From the NCBI GenBank assembly GCA_944393565.1, contig CALYAM010000012.1:1-33174 (forward strand): DNA of 33,174 nucleotides, read 5' to 3'. Positions 8,322 to 17,400 of this stretch are shown one piece after another (position 1 is the stretch's first letter; the number at the start of each line of letters is the position of its first letter). Origin of the DNA: an uncultured Clostridia bacterium (GTDB lineage Bacteria > Bacillota > Clostridia > TANB77 > CAG-508). Position numbers and translations under genes: made by a program. Under the pieces are notes generated by a model. The model saw nothing but the letters and a program-made list of their open reading frames with translations, was not told the origin of the DNA and did not search any database.

Positions 8322-9872
8322 CTATTTTTCCTTCTTTTTATATACTTCATTTTTTAAAAAATTTTCTTTTTCCTCTACGAGGCTTCTATTTGTTTCTTTT
8401 TCTAAGTCACTATTTTGTATTGATTTAATACGTTCTTTATATTTTTCTTGAAATTTGCTCTTCTTAGTAAATCTTGGTTTTGTTTCTTGTTTTTTCAATT
8501 GTTTCTTTTTCTTATTTTTTTCATGTGCATAATTTTTTTCTTTCCTCTTTTGCTCTTTAAGCTTAGAATTTAATAAAACATATTGTGTATCATTTTGCAT
8601 GTCTTTAAATTTCAAATCATTACATATCAATTCTATTACTGCACTTGCTATTGCATCAGGATTATGTCTAATTACATCTTGTTTAATCATTGACATATCT
8701 TTTTGCAAAATAGTTATTCCCTTTCCAGATACCTTTTGCAAATCTTGTTCTACTAAATCAGATCCCATTTTGTTGTATTTTCTGACAAATTCTGGAGTAA
8801 CCTCGCCTGTATCGCAAAGGCAAAAATCGACAACTCCTTTACCAACGTGCTCTATTAATGCATCTATATGGTCTGAAACACTATAATTATCAGTTTGTCC
8901 TGGTTCAGTCATAATATTACTTATATATATTTTAATAGCCTTGCTTTCTTTTATTGTTTTTGTAATATTCTTTACCAATAAATTTGGTATTATGTTTGTA
9001 TATAAACTTCCTGGACCTATTATAATTGCATCTGCATTTTTTATAGCATCTAAGACTCCTGGAGCAGGTACAACATTTGATGGTGAAATATATATACGAT
9101 TAATTTTGGTAACTTTATCATATGTAACTTCAGAAATTTTTTCCTTTTCTTCTACTATTGTACCATCTTTAAGTTCAGCACAAATTTTTATTTCGTCTAA
9201 TGTAACTGGAAGTACCTTCCCTGTAATATTTAAAATGTTACTACTATTTTGTATTGCTTCATTTGCATATATTTCTTTCATTGCAAGCATATATATGTCT
9301 CCAAAATTTAGCCCTCTTAGTTTGTTTTCCACAAATGAGTGATTTATAATTTTTTTCATTTCATCTTCATTGTTTGCAAGAGAAATAATACTATTTTTAA
9401 TATCTTCTATTGGTTGCAATCCAAGTTCTCTTCTTGAATTTGTAGCTTTTTCTCCATAGTCAGCAATTGTTACAATCGCTGTAACATTACTTGTATACTT
9501 CTTTAGCCCCTCTAGTACAGTATTTAGACCTGAGCCACCACCTATCGCAACAATATTTGGACCTTTTTCATATAAATTTTTATTAAAAATCAAAGATTTC
9601 ATGTTAATAGCTTTTTCACTTTGCACAAACGTACTATTTGACTGCACTAATAATTCCAATGTTCTTTTTTGAATATAGATAATTCCAAGTATCACAAACG
9701 TAAAACCTGTTATAAAAGTTCCAACTATTATTAATAAATCTACTATTCTTAGTTCTTTTTGTACTATAATTTTAGAAAAACCAAAACAACATAATACAAT
9801 TCCAAGCAAGACCAAGAAAAACCATCTTTTCATTTTTGTGCTTGATTTAAACCATTCTAAAAATCCTTTCAT
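8322..9872 (-). CDS. YvcK/CofD-like protein with membrane anchor and altered motif
   Basis: A 516-residue member of the YvcK (gluconeogenesis factor) family, which in Bacillus binds UDP-sugars and links carbon metabolism to wall synthesis. Two N-terminal membrane helices (about 16-36 and 44-66) precede the Rossmann-like core, which opens with VAIGGGSGLNTVLEGL. GPGSLYTNIIPNLLV and the NIMTEPGQTDNYS loop are well kept. The usual ADDGGSSG loop after the first strands is replaced by ADYGEKATN, an unusual change at the ligand pocket. The last ~75 residues are a lysine-rich, probably disordered tail. The start follows murB by 6 bases, with a GGGGAGG site inside the murB end. The gene name is not assigned because of the changed motif. 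Confidence 0.85.
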   Translation of the reverse strand: MKGFLEWFKSSTKMKRWFFLVLLGIVLCCFGFSKIIVQKELRIVDLLIIVGTFITGFTFVILGIIYIQKRTLELLVQSNSTFVQSEKAINMKSLIFNKNLYEKGPNIVAIGGGSGLNTVLEGLKKYTSNVTAIVTIADYGEKATNSRRELGLQPIEDIKNSIISLANNEDEMKKIINHSFVENKLRGLNFGDIYMLAMKEIYANEAIQNSSNILNITGKVLPVTLDEIKICAELKDGTIVEEKEKISEVTYDKVTKINRIYISPSNVVPAPGVLDAIKNADAIIIGPGSLYTNIIPNLLVKNITKTIKESKAIKIYISNIMTEPGQTDNYSVSDHIDALIEHVGKGVVDFCLCDTGEVTPEFVRKYNKMGSDLVEQDLQKVSGKGITILQKDMSMIKQDVIRHNPDAIASAVIELICNDLKFKDMQNDTQYVLLNSKLKEQKRKEKNYAHEKNKKKKQLKKQETKPRFTKKSKFQEKYKERIKSIQNSDLEKETNRSLVEEKENFLKNEVYKKKEK

Positions 9873-9878
9873 CTTTTA

Positions 9879-10802
9879 TTATTTGTCCTCCCCAATTATT
9901 TGTATTTCCTCTTCTATTTCATAGCCTATTTTTATTTTAACAACCTTTTTTATATAATTTATTAATTCTAGAACATCTTTTGCAGTTGCATTTTCGCTGT
10001 TAACAATAAAACCAGCATGCTTTGCAGATATTTCTGCTCCACCAATTTTATAGCCTTTTAATCCACATTCGTCAATCACTTTTGCTGTAATGTAACTATT
10101 TCCTCTTTTGAATATGCTCCCTGCATTTGGGAACTCTGTTGGTTGTTTTTCTAGTCTATCTTTTTTATTTTCCTCCATCTTTTTTTCTATTTCTTTTTTA
10201 TTACCTTTTCTTAGAATTATCTTGCTTTCTATGATTATTCCGTTTATTTTTGAGAAAATACTATTTCTATATTCAAATTCATGTTCTTGATTATTTATTG
10301 TATAGCAATCTCCATCCATATCTATATATGTAGTTTCTTCTGTTATATCTTGCATTTGATTTCCATAAGCTCCTGCGTTCATCCTAATTGCTCCTCCAAG
10401 AGTTCCCGGAATTCCAACTGCAAATTCTAAACCAGTAAGTTCATCATCAAAAGCTCTTTTTGCGATTAAATTAAGAGGTAATCCGCTCCCACATATATAA
10501 AAAATCTCGTTTTTACTATATTCCTTAATCATTTTCTTAAAATCAGGTTTTAATACAATTCCTCTAATTCCTCCATCTTTTACAAGTAAATTGGTTCCGT
10601 TTCCTATTACTGTAAGTAAAATATTATTTTTCCTGCACAAATTTAATATTGCTTTTATTTCCTCTATTTCTGAGACAGTTACAAAAAAATCTGCATTTCC
10701 ACCTATTTGAATTGAAGTGTGTTTTTTCATAGGTTCATTAATTAGTATATTTTCTTTTGGTACAGTTTCCAACAGCTTTTGGTATATTAGTTCATCAGTC
10801 AT
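9879..10802 (-). CDS. murB: UDP-N-acetylenolpyruvoylglucosamine reductase
   Basis: The FAD-dependent cytoplasmic enzyme that completes UDP-N-acetylmuramate synthesis for peptidoglycan, using NADPH. HTSIQIGG (29-36) and the FAD-binding run GNGTNLLVKDGGIRGIV are typical. GIPGTLGGAIRMNAGAYG is the central flavin loop, and PNAGSIFKRG has the catalytic serine. ISAKHAGFIVN closes the active site. At 307 residues it is the short (type II) form common in Firmicutes. The ATG at 10802 lies behind a GAGAGG site. It is followed closely by the yvcK-like gene, a neighbour pair seen in other Firmicutes. Confidence 0.97.
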   Translation of the reverse strand: MTDELIYQKLLETVPKENILINEPMKKHTSIQIGGNADFFVTVSEIEEIKAILNLCRKNNILLTVIGNGTNLLVKDGGIRGIVLKPDFKKMIKEYSKNEIFYICGSGLPLNLIAKRAFDDELTGLEFAVGIPGTLGGAIRMNAGAYGNQMQDITEETTYIDMDGDCYTINNQEHEFEYRNSIFSKINGIIIESKIILRKGNKKEIEKKMEENKKDRLEKQPTEFPNAGSIFKRGNSYITAKVIDECGLKGYKIGGAEISAKHAGFIVNSENATAKDVLELINYIKKVVKIKIGYEIEEEIQIIGEDK

Positions 10803-10824
10803 AACTCCATCATCCTCTCTTTTT

Positions 10825-11322
10825 TTAGAATGCTGTTACATCTTGATTGTTGAAAATCGCCCTTGAATAAGTATATAATACTTTTCCAGTATCTGTTTTT
10901 TTCTTTGTTTCGTTTATTGCTTCTCCTGTTAAATAATTAACAATATATGTATCTTGGGAATCATTAATTCCTATTTGCTTTAAGTCTTCTGGGTTTAATC
11001 TATAATATGCTTTTATTTCTTCACTATAACTACTTGGTATTAAAACAAGACTAACTCCAAGTTGAGATGATATTTGGTTTATTTCATCATTATTTAATTT
11101 TTGGCCTATCAAAAATGAGTTGTTGTTTGTTTTTATATAATTGGTATATCGTTGAAATACAGCATGGCTTACCATTTCCAGCTCTGATATTTCTTTTTTC
11201 TCTTCTGCGTTTCTTATTTCATTAATTCCTGTATAAATTGTTATTGATGATATTATTAGTAGTAATAATATTATAAGTCCAAGTGATATTAATGTAATTC
11301 CTTTATTATCTTTTGTCTTCAA
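10825..11322 (-). CDS. Orphan prepilin-like secreted protein
   Basis: A 165-residue protein with an N-terminal type IV prepilin-like signal: a short charged leader, then KGITLISLG and a 20-residue hydrophobic helix (about 9-31). In this class the peptidase cuts after the glycine. The remaining 130 residues are hydrophilic and do not match a family I recognise. The start codon is TTG at 11322, chosen because AGGAGG lies 8 bases before it and no in-frame ATG is available upstream of the signal. No pilus assembly ATPase, platform protein or prepilin peptidase is in the window. It sits between the SDR gene and murB. It could be a minor pseudopilin or simply a membrane-anchored surface protein. 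Confidence 0.7.
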   Translation of the reverse strand: MKTKDNKGITLISLGLIILLLLIISSITIYTGINEIRNAEEKKEISELEMVSHAVFQRYTNYIKTNNNSFLIGQKLNNDEINQISSQLGVSLVLIPSSYSEEIKAYYRLNPEDLKQIGINDSQDTYIVNYLTGEAINETKKKTDTGKVLYTYSRAIFNNQDVTAF

Positions 11323-11402
11323 TTTTTCTTCCTCCTATTGATATTTGCTTTCTTAATCCTATCATGAAATTTGCTTTTTTACAATTAATTTTAATAATTT
11401 AA

Positions 11403-12122
11403 TTATATTACCCATCCACCATTTGGTGAAATTATTTGCCCTGTTGTATAATTATCTTCAACAAGCCACTTAACACATTTTGCAATATCTTCTGGTTTTC
11501 CCATTCTGCCTAGTGGAATTTCTTCTTCTATTTTCTCTTTTAGTACATCTTTATTCATATCAGTATCAATTGCGCCTGGTGCAATTGAGTTCACTCTAAT
11601 ATTAGATGGTGCAAGTTCTTTTGCTAGTGCTTTTGTCATACCGTCTAAGCCCGATTTTGAAATAGAATAAAGAACCTCACACGAAGCACCTGTAATGCCC
11701 CAAATAGATGATATATTTAATATAAGACCACTTTTGTAGTGAATCATATTTTTAGCTATCTCTTTTGATATAAATAGCGCAGATTTTAAATTTGTATTTA
11801 TAATTGAATCCCAATCATTTTCTGTTATGTCTGTAAATAATTTAAACTGTGATATCCCAGCATTGTTTATTAGTACATCTATTTTATTAAATTTAGAAAT
11901 GGCATATTCACACATTTCCTTTCCTTGGTTTATATCTGAAATGTCTGCTTTGTATGCAACCACTTCTCCGCCTTTTTTTCTTATATCTTGTACTAATATG
12001 TTTGCCTGAGTCTCAGATTTATTGTAGTTTAGAAAAATAGAATGTCCCTCTTCTGCTAGAGTTCTTACTATTGCCTCTCCTATTCCTCTTGCTCCTCCTG
12101 TTATAATTATATTTTTTTTCAT
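11403..12122 (-). CDS. Short-chain dehydrogenase, FabG-like 3-oxoacyl-ACP reductase
   Basis: A 239-residue classical SDR with a Rossmann fold. TGGARGIGEAI (8-18) binds the nucleotide, NNAG is the structural motif, ISSIWG supplies the catalytic serine and YSISK (about 154-158) the tyrosine-lysine pair. The PGAIDTDM and GRMGKPEDIA stretches resemble FabG. It probably reduces 3-oxoacyl-ACP with NADPH, but it is not in a fatty-acid gene cluster, so another carbonyl substrate is possible. AAAGGA lies upstream of the ATG. It lies just past the glyS hairpin. Confidence 0.88.
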   Translation of the reverse strand: MKKNIIITGGARGIGEAIVRTLAEEGHSIFLNYNKSETQANILVQDIRKKGGEVVAYKADISDINQGKEMCEYAISKFNKIDVLINNAGISQFKLFTDITENDWDSIINTNLKSALFISKEIAKNMIHYKSGLILNISSIWGITGASCEVLYSISKSGLDGMTKALAKELAPSNIRVNSIAPGAIDTDMNKDVLKEKIEEEIPLGRMGKPEDIAKCVKWLVEDNYTTGQIISPNGGWVI

Positions 12123-12205
12123 TTTATATAGTTCCTTTCATTGTATTGAAATAGTTTAAATTATTTTATAATACTGCGTATTATATGTCAATAATTTATA
12201 AATTA

Positions 12206-12233
12206 GCCTCTAAAACATGTATGTTTTAGAGGC
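12206..12233. terminator. Bidirectional hairpin after glyS
   Basis: GCCTCTAAAACAT (12206-12218) and ATGTTTTAGAGGC (12221-12233) are a perfect 13-bp inverted repeat 10 bases downstream of the glyS stop. On the - strand it is followed by TAATTTATAAATT, a weak U-tract. It is likely the glyS terminator, although not a textbook one. Confidence 0.65.
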
Positions 12234-12243
12234 TTTATACTTG

Positions 12244-13629
12244 CTAAAATTCAGTTTTTTCTTCTAGCCATTTGATTATATCTTCAATTTTTATTCTTTC
12301 TTGCTCCATTGTATCTCTGTTACGAATAGTTACGCAATTATCATTTTCTGTTTCAAAGTCAATTGTAATACAATATGGTGTTCCAATCTCATCTTCTCTT
12401 CGATAACGTTTACCAATAGAACCTGATTCATCATAATCGCACATATATTTTTTAGAAATCATATCATATACTTGTTGTGCTTTATCATTTAATTTTTTCG
12501 AAAGCGGTAATACCGCTACTTTATATGGTGCTAATGCTGGATGTAAGTGTAGTACTATCCTTGTATCTCCATTTTCTATTTCCTCCTCATCATATGCATT
12601 GCATAAAAAAGCTAATGCAACTCTATCACATCCTAGTGAAGGTTCTATACAATATGGTACATACTTTTCTCCAGTTTCTTGCTCTAAATAAGTAAAATCT
12701 TCTCCAGAGTGTTCCATATGTTGTTTTAAATCATAATCTGTTCTATCTGCAATTCCCCATAGTTCTCCCCAACCAAAAGGAAATAGAAATTCAATATCAG
12801 TTGTTCCTTTGCTATAAAAAGAAAGCTCTTCTTTGCTATGGTCACGTAAGCGAATATTCTCCTCTTTCATTCCCAATTCTAGCAGCCATTTTTTGCAAAA
12901 TTCTCTCCAGTATTTAAACCATTCTAAGTCAGTACCAGGCTTACAAAAAAACTCCAATTCCATTTGTTCAAATTCCCTAGTTCTGAAAGTAAAGTTTCCA
13001 GGAGTAATTTCATTTCTAAATGATTTCCCTATTTGTGCAATACCCATTGGTAATTTTCTTCTTGTTGTCCTAAGAACATTTTTGAAATTTACAAATATTC
13101 CTTGTGCAGTTTCAGGTCTTAAATAAATCTCTGATTTTGCATCCTCTGTTACTCCTTGAAATGTCTTAAACATAAGATTAAACTTTCGTATAGATGTAAA
13201 ATTGGTCTTTCCACAATTTGGACACTTTATACTATTCTCTCTAATAAAATTAACCATTTGATCGTCTGTCCAGCCATCTACTATTTTATCTTCATTTTTT
13301 TTATGTAGCCAATCTTCTATTAGTTTATCCGCTCTATGACGTGTTTTGCACTCTCTGCAATCAATCAGTGGATCTGAAAAGCCACCTATATGCCCTGATG
13401 CGACCCATGTTTCCGGATTCATAAGAATTGCTGCATCTAATCCAACATTATATTTACCCTCTTGTACAAATTTTTTCATCCATAATTTTTTTATATTGTT
13501 TTTAAGCTCTACTCCTAGTGGTCCATAATCCCATGTATTAGATAATCCACCATATATTTCTGACCCTGGATAAACATATCCTCTTGTTTTGCAAAGGTTT
13601 ACTATTTTCTCCATCGTTATTTCTGCCAT
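12244..13629 (-). CDS. glyS: Glycyl-tRNA synthetase, homodimeric type
   Basis: A 461-residue class II aminoacyl-tRNA synthetase that charges tRNA-Gly. The N-terminus shows [23 protein letters not shown]. Cysteine pairs CRECKTRH and CPNCGKTNF fit the insertion found in this type. [15 protein letters not shown] and [13 protein letters not shown] cover motif 2 and the specificity loop; [13 protein letters not shown] is motif 3. The anticodon-binding domain closes the protein. GAGGAGG lies 7 bases before the ATG. No T-box leader (no TGGNACCGCG-like sequence) lies upstream. The gene is of added interest because tRNA-Gly is the candidate agent of CGGA decoding in this genome. Confidence 0.97.
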   Translation of the reverse strand: MAEITMEKIVNLCKTRGYVYPGSEIYGGLSNTWDYGPLGVELKNNIKKLWMKKFVQEGKYNVGLDAAILMNPETWVASGHIGGFSDPLIDCRECKTRHRADKLIEDWLHKKNEDKIVDGWTDDQMVNFIRENSIKCPNCGKTNFTSIRKFNLMFKTFQGVTEDAKSEIYLRPETAQGIFVNFKNVLRTTRRKLPMGIAQIGKSFRNEITPGNFTFRTREFEQMELEFFCKPGTDLEWFKYWREFCKKWLLELGMKEENIRLRDHSKEELSFYSKGTTDIEFLFPFGWGELWGIADRTDYDLKQHMEHSGEDFTYLEQETGEKYVPYCIEPSLGCDRVALAFLCNAYDEEEIENGDTRIVLHLHPALAPYKVAVLPLSKKLNDKAQQVYDMISKKYMCDYDESGSIGKRYRREDEIGTPYCITIDFETENDNCVTIRNRDTMEQERIKIEDIIKWLEEKTEF

Positions 13630-13665
13630 AACATGTCCTCCTCTTTTATATTTTGCTTCTTGACT

Positions 13666-13671
13666 AGTATA
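13666..13671 (-). promoter_or_regulatory. Extended -10 promoter of glyS
   Basis: On the - strand TGT-TATACT occurs about 37 bases upstream of the glyS ATG, giving a short leader of about 30 bases. The -35 region is poor, which is usual for extended -10 promoters. Confidence 0.5.
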
Positions 13672-14095
13672 ACATATATTTTTTGAAATTACTATATATT
13701 CTAATAAGGAAAACCATATTATGACTTTTAGTATAACTATATATGTTCAAGTTTCTAGGAAGAAACGTACAGATTTATAGATATAAAAAATTGTTTTATA
13801 TTTTATGTAACTTATATAAGTTTACACAGTTTGTAATAGTAATTACTGTGGAAACTGTGGATAACTTTGTGAATAACCTTAAATTATACACTTTTAACCT
13901 GTGTGTTATTCACAGTTGTTTTTTTGTAATATCTTTATGTAAGCTCGTTTCCAATTATTTACAATAGTTATGTGTACATGTGTAAAAAATTTTTTAAAGA
14001 AAAAGATTCTGAAATGTTGACTGCAAACATGTCACCCATTTAGCTCAAATAATCTAATAATTCTATATTCTCGTCTTCTTTTGTTTAGTAATGTA
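13672..14095. other. Long non-coding region with DnaA-box cluster
   Basis: No gene is supported in the 466 bases between glyS and the DUF1294 gene. The region is very AT-rich and contains a cluster of DnaA boxes at 13856-13914. A 74-codon open frame on the + strand (13743-13967) crosses this cluster, has no ribosome site and looks like chance. Confidence 0.6.
13856..13914. promoter_or_regulatory. DnaA-box cluster
   Basis: TGTGGATAA (13856-13864) is the exact reverse complement of the consensus TTATCCACA. TGTGAATAA (13868-13876) and TTATTCACA (13906-13914) match TTATNCACA exactly. TTATACACT (13884-13892) differs at one base. Three perfect boxes on both strands in 59 bases in a non-coding region point to DnaA binding. 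Whether it is an origin, a DnaA-titrating site or an operator is not decided by sequence; gene direction does not switch here, which argues against the chromosome origin. Confidence 0.65.
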
Positions 14096-14395
14096 TTAAA
14101 TTAAATATTTTACAATTACATAACCAAATAAAATAATTTCAGAAATTAAAATAATCGGAAATCCTATTGTAAATCGCATTTTTTTTGTTTTGTGTCTAAA
14201 TGTATACATTCCTATGATTGTACCAAATCCTCCACCTAGTAGTGTAACATAAAACAAAAACTGTTCGCTTATTCTCCACTGTCCTTTTTTAGCTTTCCTT
14301 TTATCTAGCCACATTACAGAAAAGCCAATTAAATTAATACAGATAATATAAATTACAATATTTTTTAATGTAAAAATTTCTTCTAACGTATGCAT
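14096..14395 (-). CDS. DUF1294 family small membrane protein
   Basis: A 99-residue membrane protein of the DUF1294 family, of unknown function. Three hydrophobic helices are visible. The family core is NLIGFSVMWLDKRKAKKG, WRISEQFLF, LLGGGFGTIIGMYTFRHKTKK and the following RFTIGFPIIL. The frame runs back to a TTG at 14416 inside the polC end, but AAAAGGAG precedes the ATG at 14395 by 5 bases, so this start is preferred. It directly follows polC, and is probably transcribed with it. Confidence 0.85.
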   Translation of the reverse strand: MHTLEEIFTLKNIVIYIICINLIGFSVMWLDKRKAKKGQWRISEQFLFYVTLLGGGFGTIIGMYTFRHKTKKMRFTIGFPIILISEIILFGYVIVKYLI

Positions 14396-14408
14396 TTTTT
14401 CTCCTTTT

Positions 14409-17400
14409 TTAGCCAAATAAACTTATTTGATTACTTTGGCTCATTCCCGCTAAACAGCCTGCTTTTTGTAGAATTTCAACTACTGTTTTACCAATTTTAG
14501 ACTTTATTCTCATATCATCAATAGACATAAATTTACCATCTTTTTTCGCTTCTTCTATTCCTTGTGCGGCTACTGTTCCAAGTCCAGGTATACTGTTTAA
14601 TGGTGGTCTAATTCCTCCTTCTTCCATTTGAAATTTTGTTGCATGAGATTTATATAAATCAATTGGCAAAAACTTAATTCCTCTTTCATACATTTCTTGA
14701 ACGATTTCTAATATTTGATACATGTCTTTCTCTTTTTGTGTAGCACTATTTCCCATTAGTTCTATTTCTCTCATCTTGTTTTTTACTTTTTCTTCTCCAT
14801 GGCACATTACTTCACTATCAAATGCATCTGCACGTATTGTATAAAAAGCTGTATAATATGCCTCCGGAATGTGAACTTTAAACCATGCAATCCTAAATGC
14901 CATTGTAACATATGCTGCCGCATGTGCCTTTGGGAACATGTATTTAATTTTTTTGCACGAATTTATATACCACTCTGGGATTTTATATTCTCTCATCATT
15001 TCCTCTTGCTCTTCTGTAAGCCCTTTTCCCTTTCGCACAGCTTCCATAATTTTAAATGAAGGTTTTGGAGGAAGCCCCTGTTTTATTAAATAAATCATGA
15101 TATCATCTCTTGTACAAATTGCTTCATCTAGTTTAATTGTTTTATTTTCTATTAGAGTCTGAGCATTATTAAGCCATACATCAGTTCCGTGTGATAATCC
15201 TGAAATTCTTAGTAATTCTTCAAAAGTTGTTGGTCTTGTATCAACTAACATACCTCGTACAAATTTAGTACCAAATTCAGGTACTCCAAATGTTCCTACT
15301 TCAGAATGAATTTGCTCTGGCGTTACACCTAAAGCCTTTGTAGATGAAAATATAGACATAGTTTCTTTATCGTCTAATGGAATCTTTTTTGGGTCAATTC
15401 CAGTTAAATCTTGTAACATACGAATCATTGTTGGATCATCATGTCCTAATATATCTAGCTTTAAAAGATTTTGGTCAATCGAATGATAGTCAAAATGAGT
15501 AGTTATAATATCAGATTCTGGATCATCTGCTGGATGTTGAACAGGGCAAAATTCATATATTTCTCTTCCTTTTGGTACAACTATAATTCCTCCTGGGTGT
15601 TGTCCAGTTGTTCTTTTCACACCTGTACATCCTGCTGATATCCTCTCTATTTCTGCACTATTTATTGGTATTCCTCTCTCTTCATAATATTTTTTCACAT
15701 AGCCATATGCAGTTTTGTCTGCTATTGTTCCAATTGTACCTGCTTTAAATGTTGTACCCTTTCCAAAAATTACTTCTGTATATCTGTGTGCTTTTGCTTG
15801 ATATTCTCCTGAAAAATTTAAGTCTATATCTGGTTCTTTATCTCCATCAAATCCAAGAAATGTCTCAAAAGGAATATCCATTCCGTCTTTGTCAAGTTTA
15901 TGGCCACATTTTGGACAATTCTTATCTGGTAAATCGAATCCATTTTTATAGCCATAGTCTGTAAAGTCAGAATATTTGCAATTAGGGCATCTATAATGTG
16001 GCTGAAGTGAGTTCACTTCTGTAATTCCTGTCATATTTGCTACAAATGATGAACCAACAGAACCTCTTGAGCCAACCAAATAACCGTCTTCATTCGATTT
16101 CCATACCAATTTTTGAGCAATTATATACATAACAGAAAATCCATTTTTTATAATAGATTCTAGCTCTTTGTCCAATCGAGCTTGTACTATTTCCGGTAAT
16201 GGGTCTCCATATAATTCTATTGCTCTACTATATGCAATATTTTTAATAGTTTCTTCACATCCATCAATGTGTGGTGGACATTTTTCAGGAGAAATAGGGC
16301 TTATTTTTTCACATATGTCTGCAATTTTATTTGTATTTGTTACAACTACTTCATATGCTTTTTCTTTTCCTAAATAACTAAATTCTTCAATCATTTCATC
16401 TGTTGTCCTTAGGTATAATGGTGCTTGCTCATCTGCATCATCATAACCCTGGCCTGCCATGAGAATGCGTCTATATATCTCATCTTGTGGATCCATAAAA
16501 TGAACATCACATGTTGCAACTACGAGTTTATTTAGCTTTTCTCCTAATGCAACTATTTTTCTATTAATATCTCTTACTGCCTCTTCATCTGGTAAAGTTC
16601 CATTTCTTACCATAAACATATTATTCCCAGTTGGTTGAATTTCCAAATAGTCATAGTCATTTGCAATTTTTTCAATCTCTTCATCCGATTTTCCTGCAAC
16701 TATTGCACGATATAATTCTCCTGCTTCACACGCACTTCCTAGAATTAATCCTTCTGAATATTTTTTATATAAGCTTTTTAGTATCCTTGGTTTTTTGTAG
16801 AAATAACTTAGATGTGAAAAAGAAATTAGCTTATATAAATTTTTAAGGCCTACATAATTTTTTGCTAAAATTATAGCATGATAGCTTGGTAACTTTTTAT
16901 AGTCTGCTTTTCCAGCTTCTATTTGATCAATATCTTCTATTTGTTTTACACCTTTTTTTTCTAGCATATTTAGCATAATTTGAAATACTTTTACTAATGT
17001 ATCAACATCATCTAGTGCCCTGTGTGCAACTTCAACTTTAATTCCAAGGTTCTCTGCAATAATACCCAATTTATATTTTTTATAATCAGGAAATAAATCT
17101 TTAGCAAGCCTTAAGGTATCAATATATGTATTATTAAGACTTAAGCCTAATTGCTGGCAATTATATTTTATAAATCCAATATCGAAATCTGCATTATGTG
17201 CTACTAAAACTGAATCTCCTATGAAATCTAAAACTTTTGGAAGTACCTTGTCAATAGTCTCTGCATCTTTTACCATGTCATCAGTTATATGTGTAATATT
17301 CACAACTTCTTCTGGAATAGGTTTTTCAGGGTTAACAAAGCACTCAAACTCTTCTATTACCTTTCCATCTTTATATTTCATAATTCCTATTTCAGTAATC

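Noticed and set aside
8322..9872. Altered YvcK loop as a hidden frameshift
   Set aside because: The codons around 9421-9480 read through in one frame with conserved sequence on both sides, and neither other frame restores the usual DDGGSSG loop.
13630..13900. Glycine T-box or riboswitch upstream of glyS
   Set aside because: No TGGNACCGCG-like antiterminator sequence on the - strand and the promoter leaves only about a 30-base leader.
13743..13967. 74-codon frame in the glyS upstream region
   Set aside because: No ribosome site, crosses the DnaA-box cluster and has no recognisable protein features.
13672..14095. Chromosome replication origin
   Set aside because: No dnaA or dnaN nearby and all flanking genes for about 10 kb on each side point the same way, so there is no strand switch. 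The DnaA boxes are reported without calling an origin.
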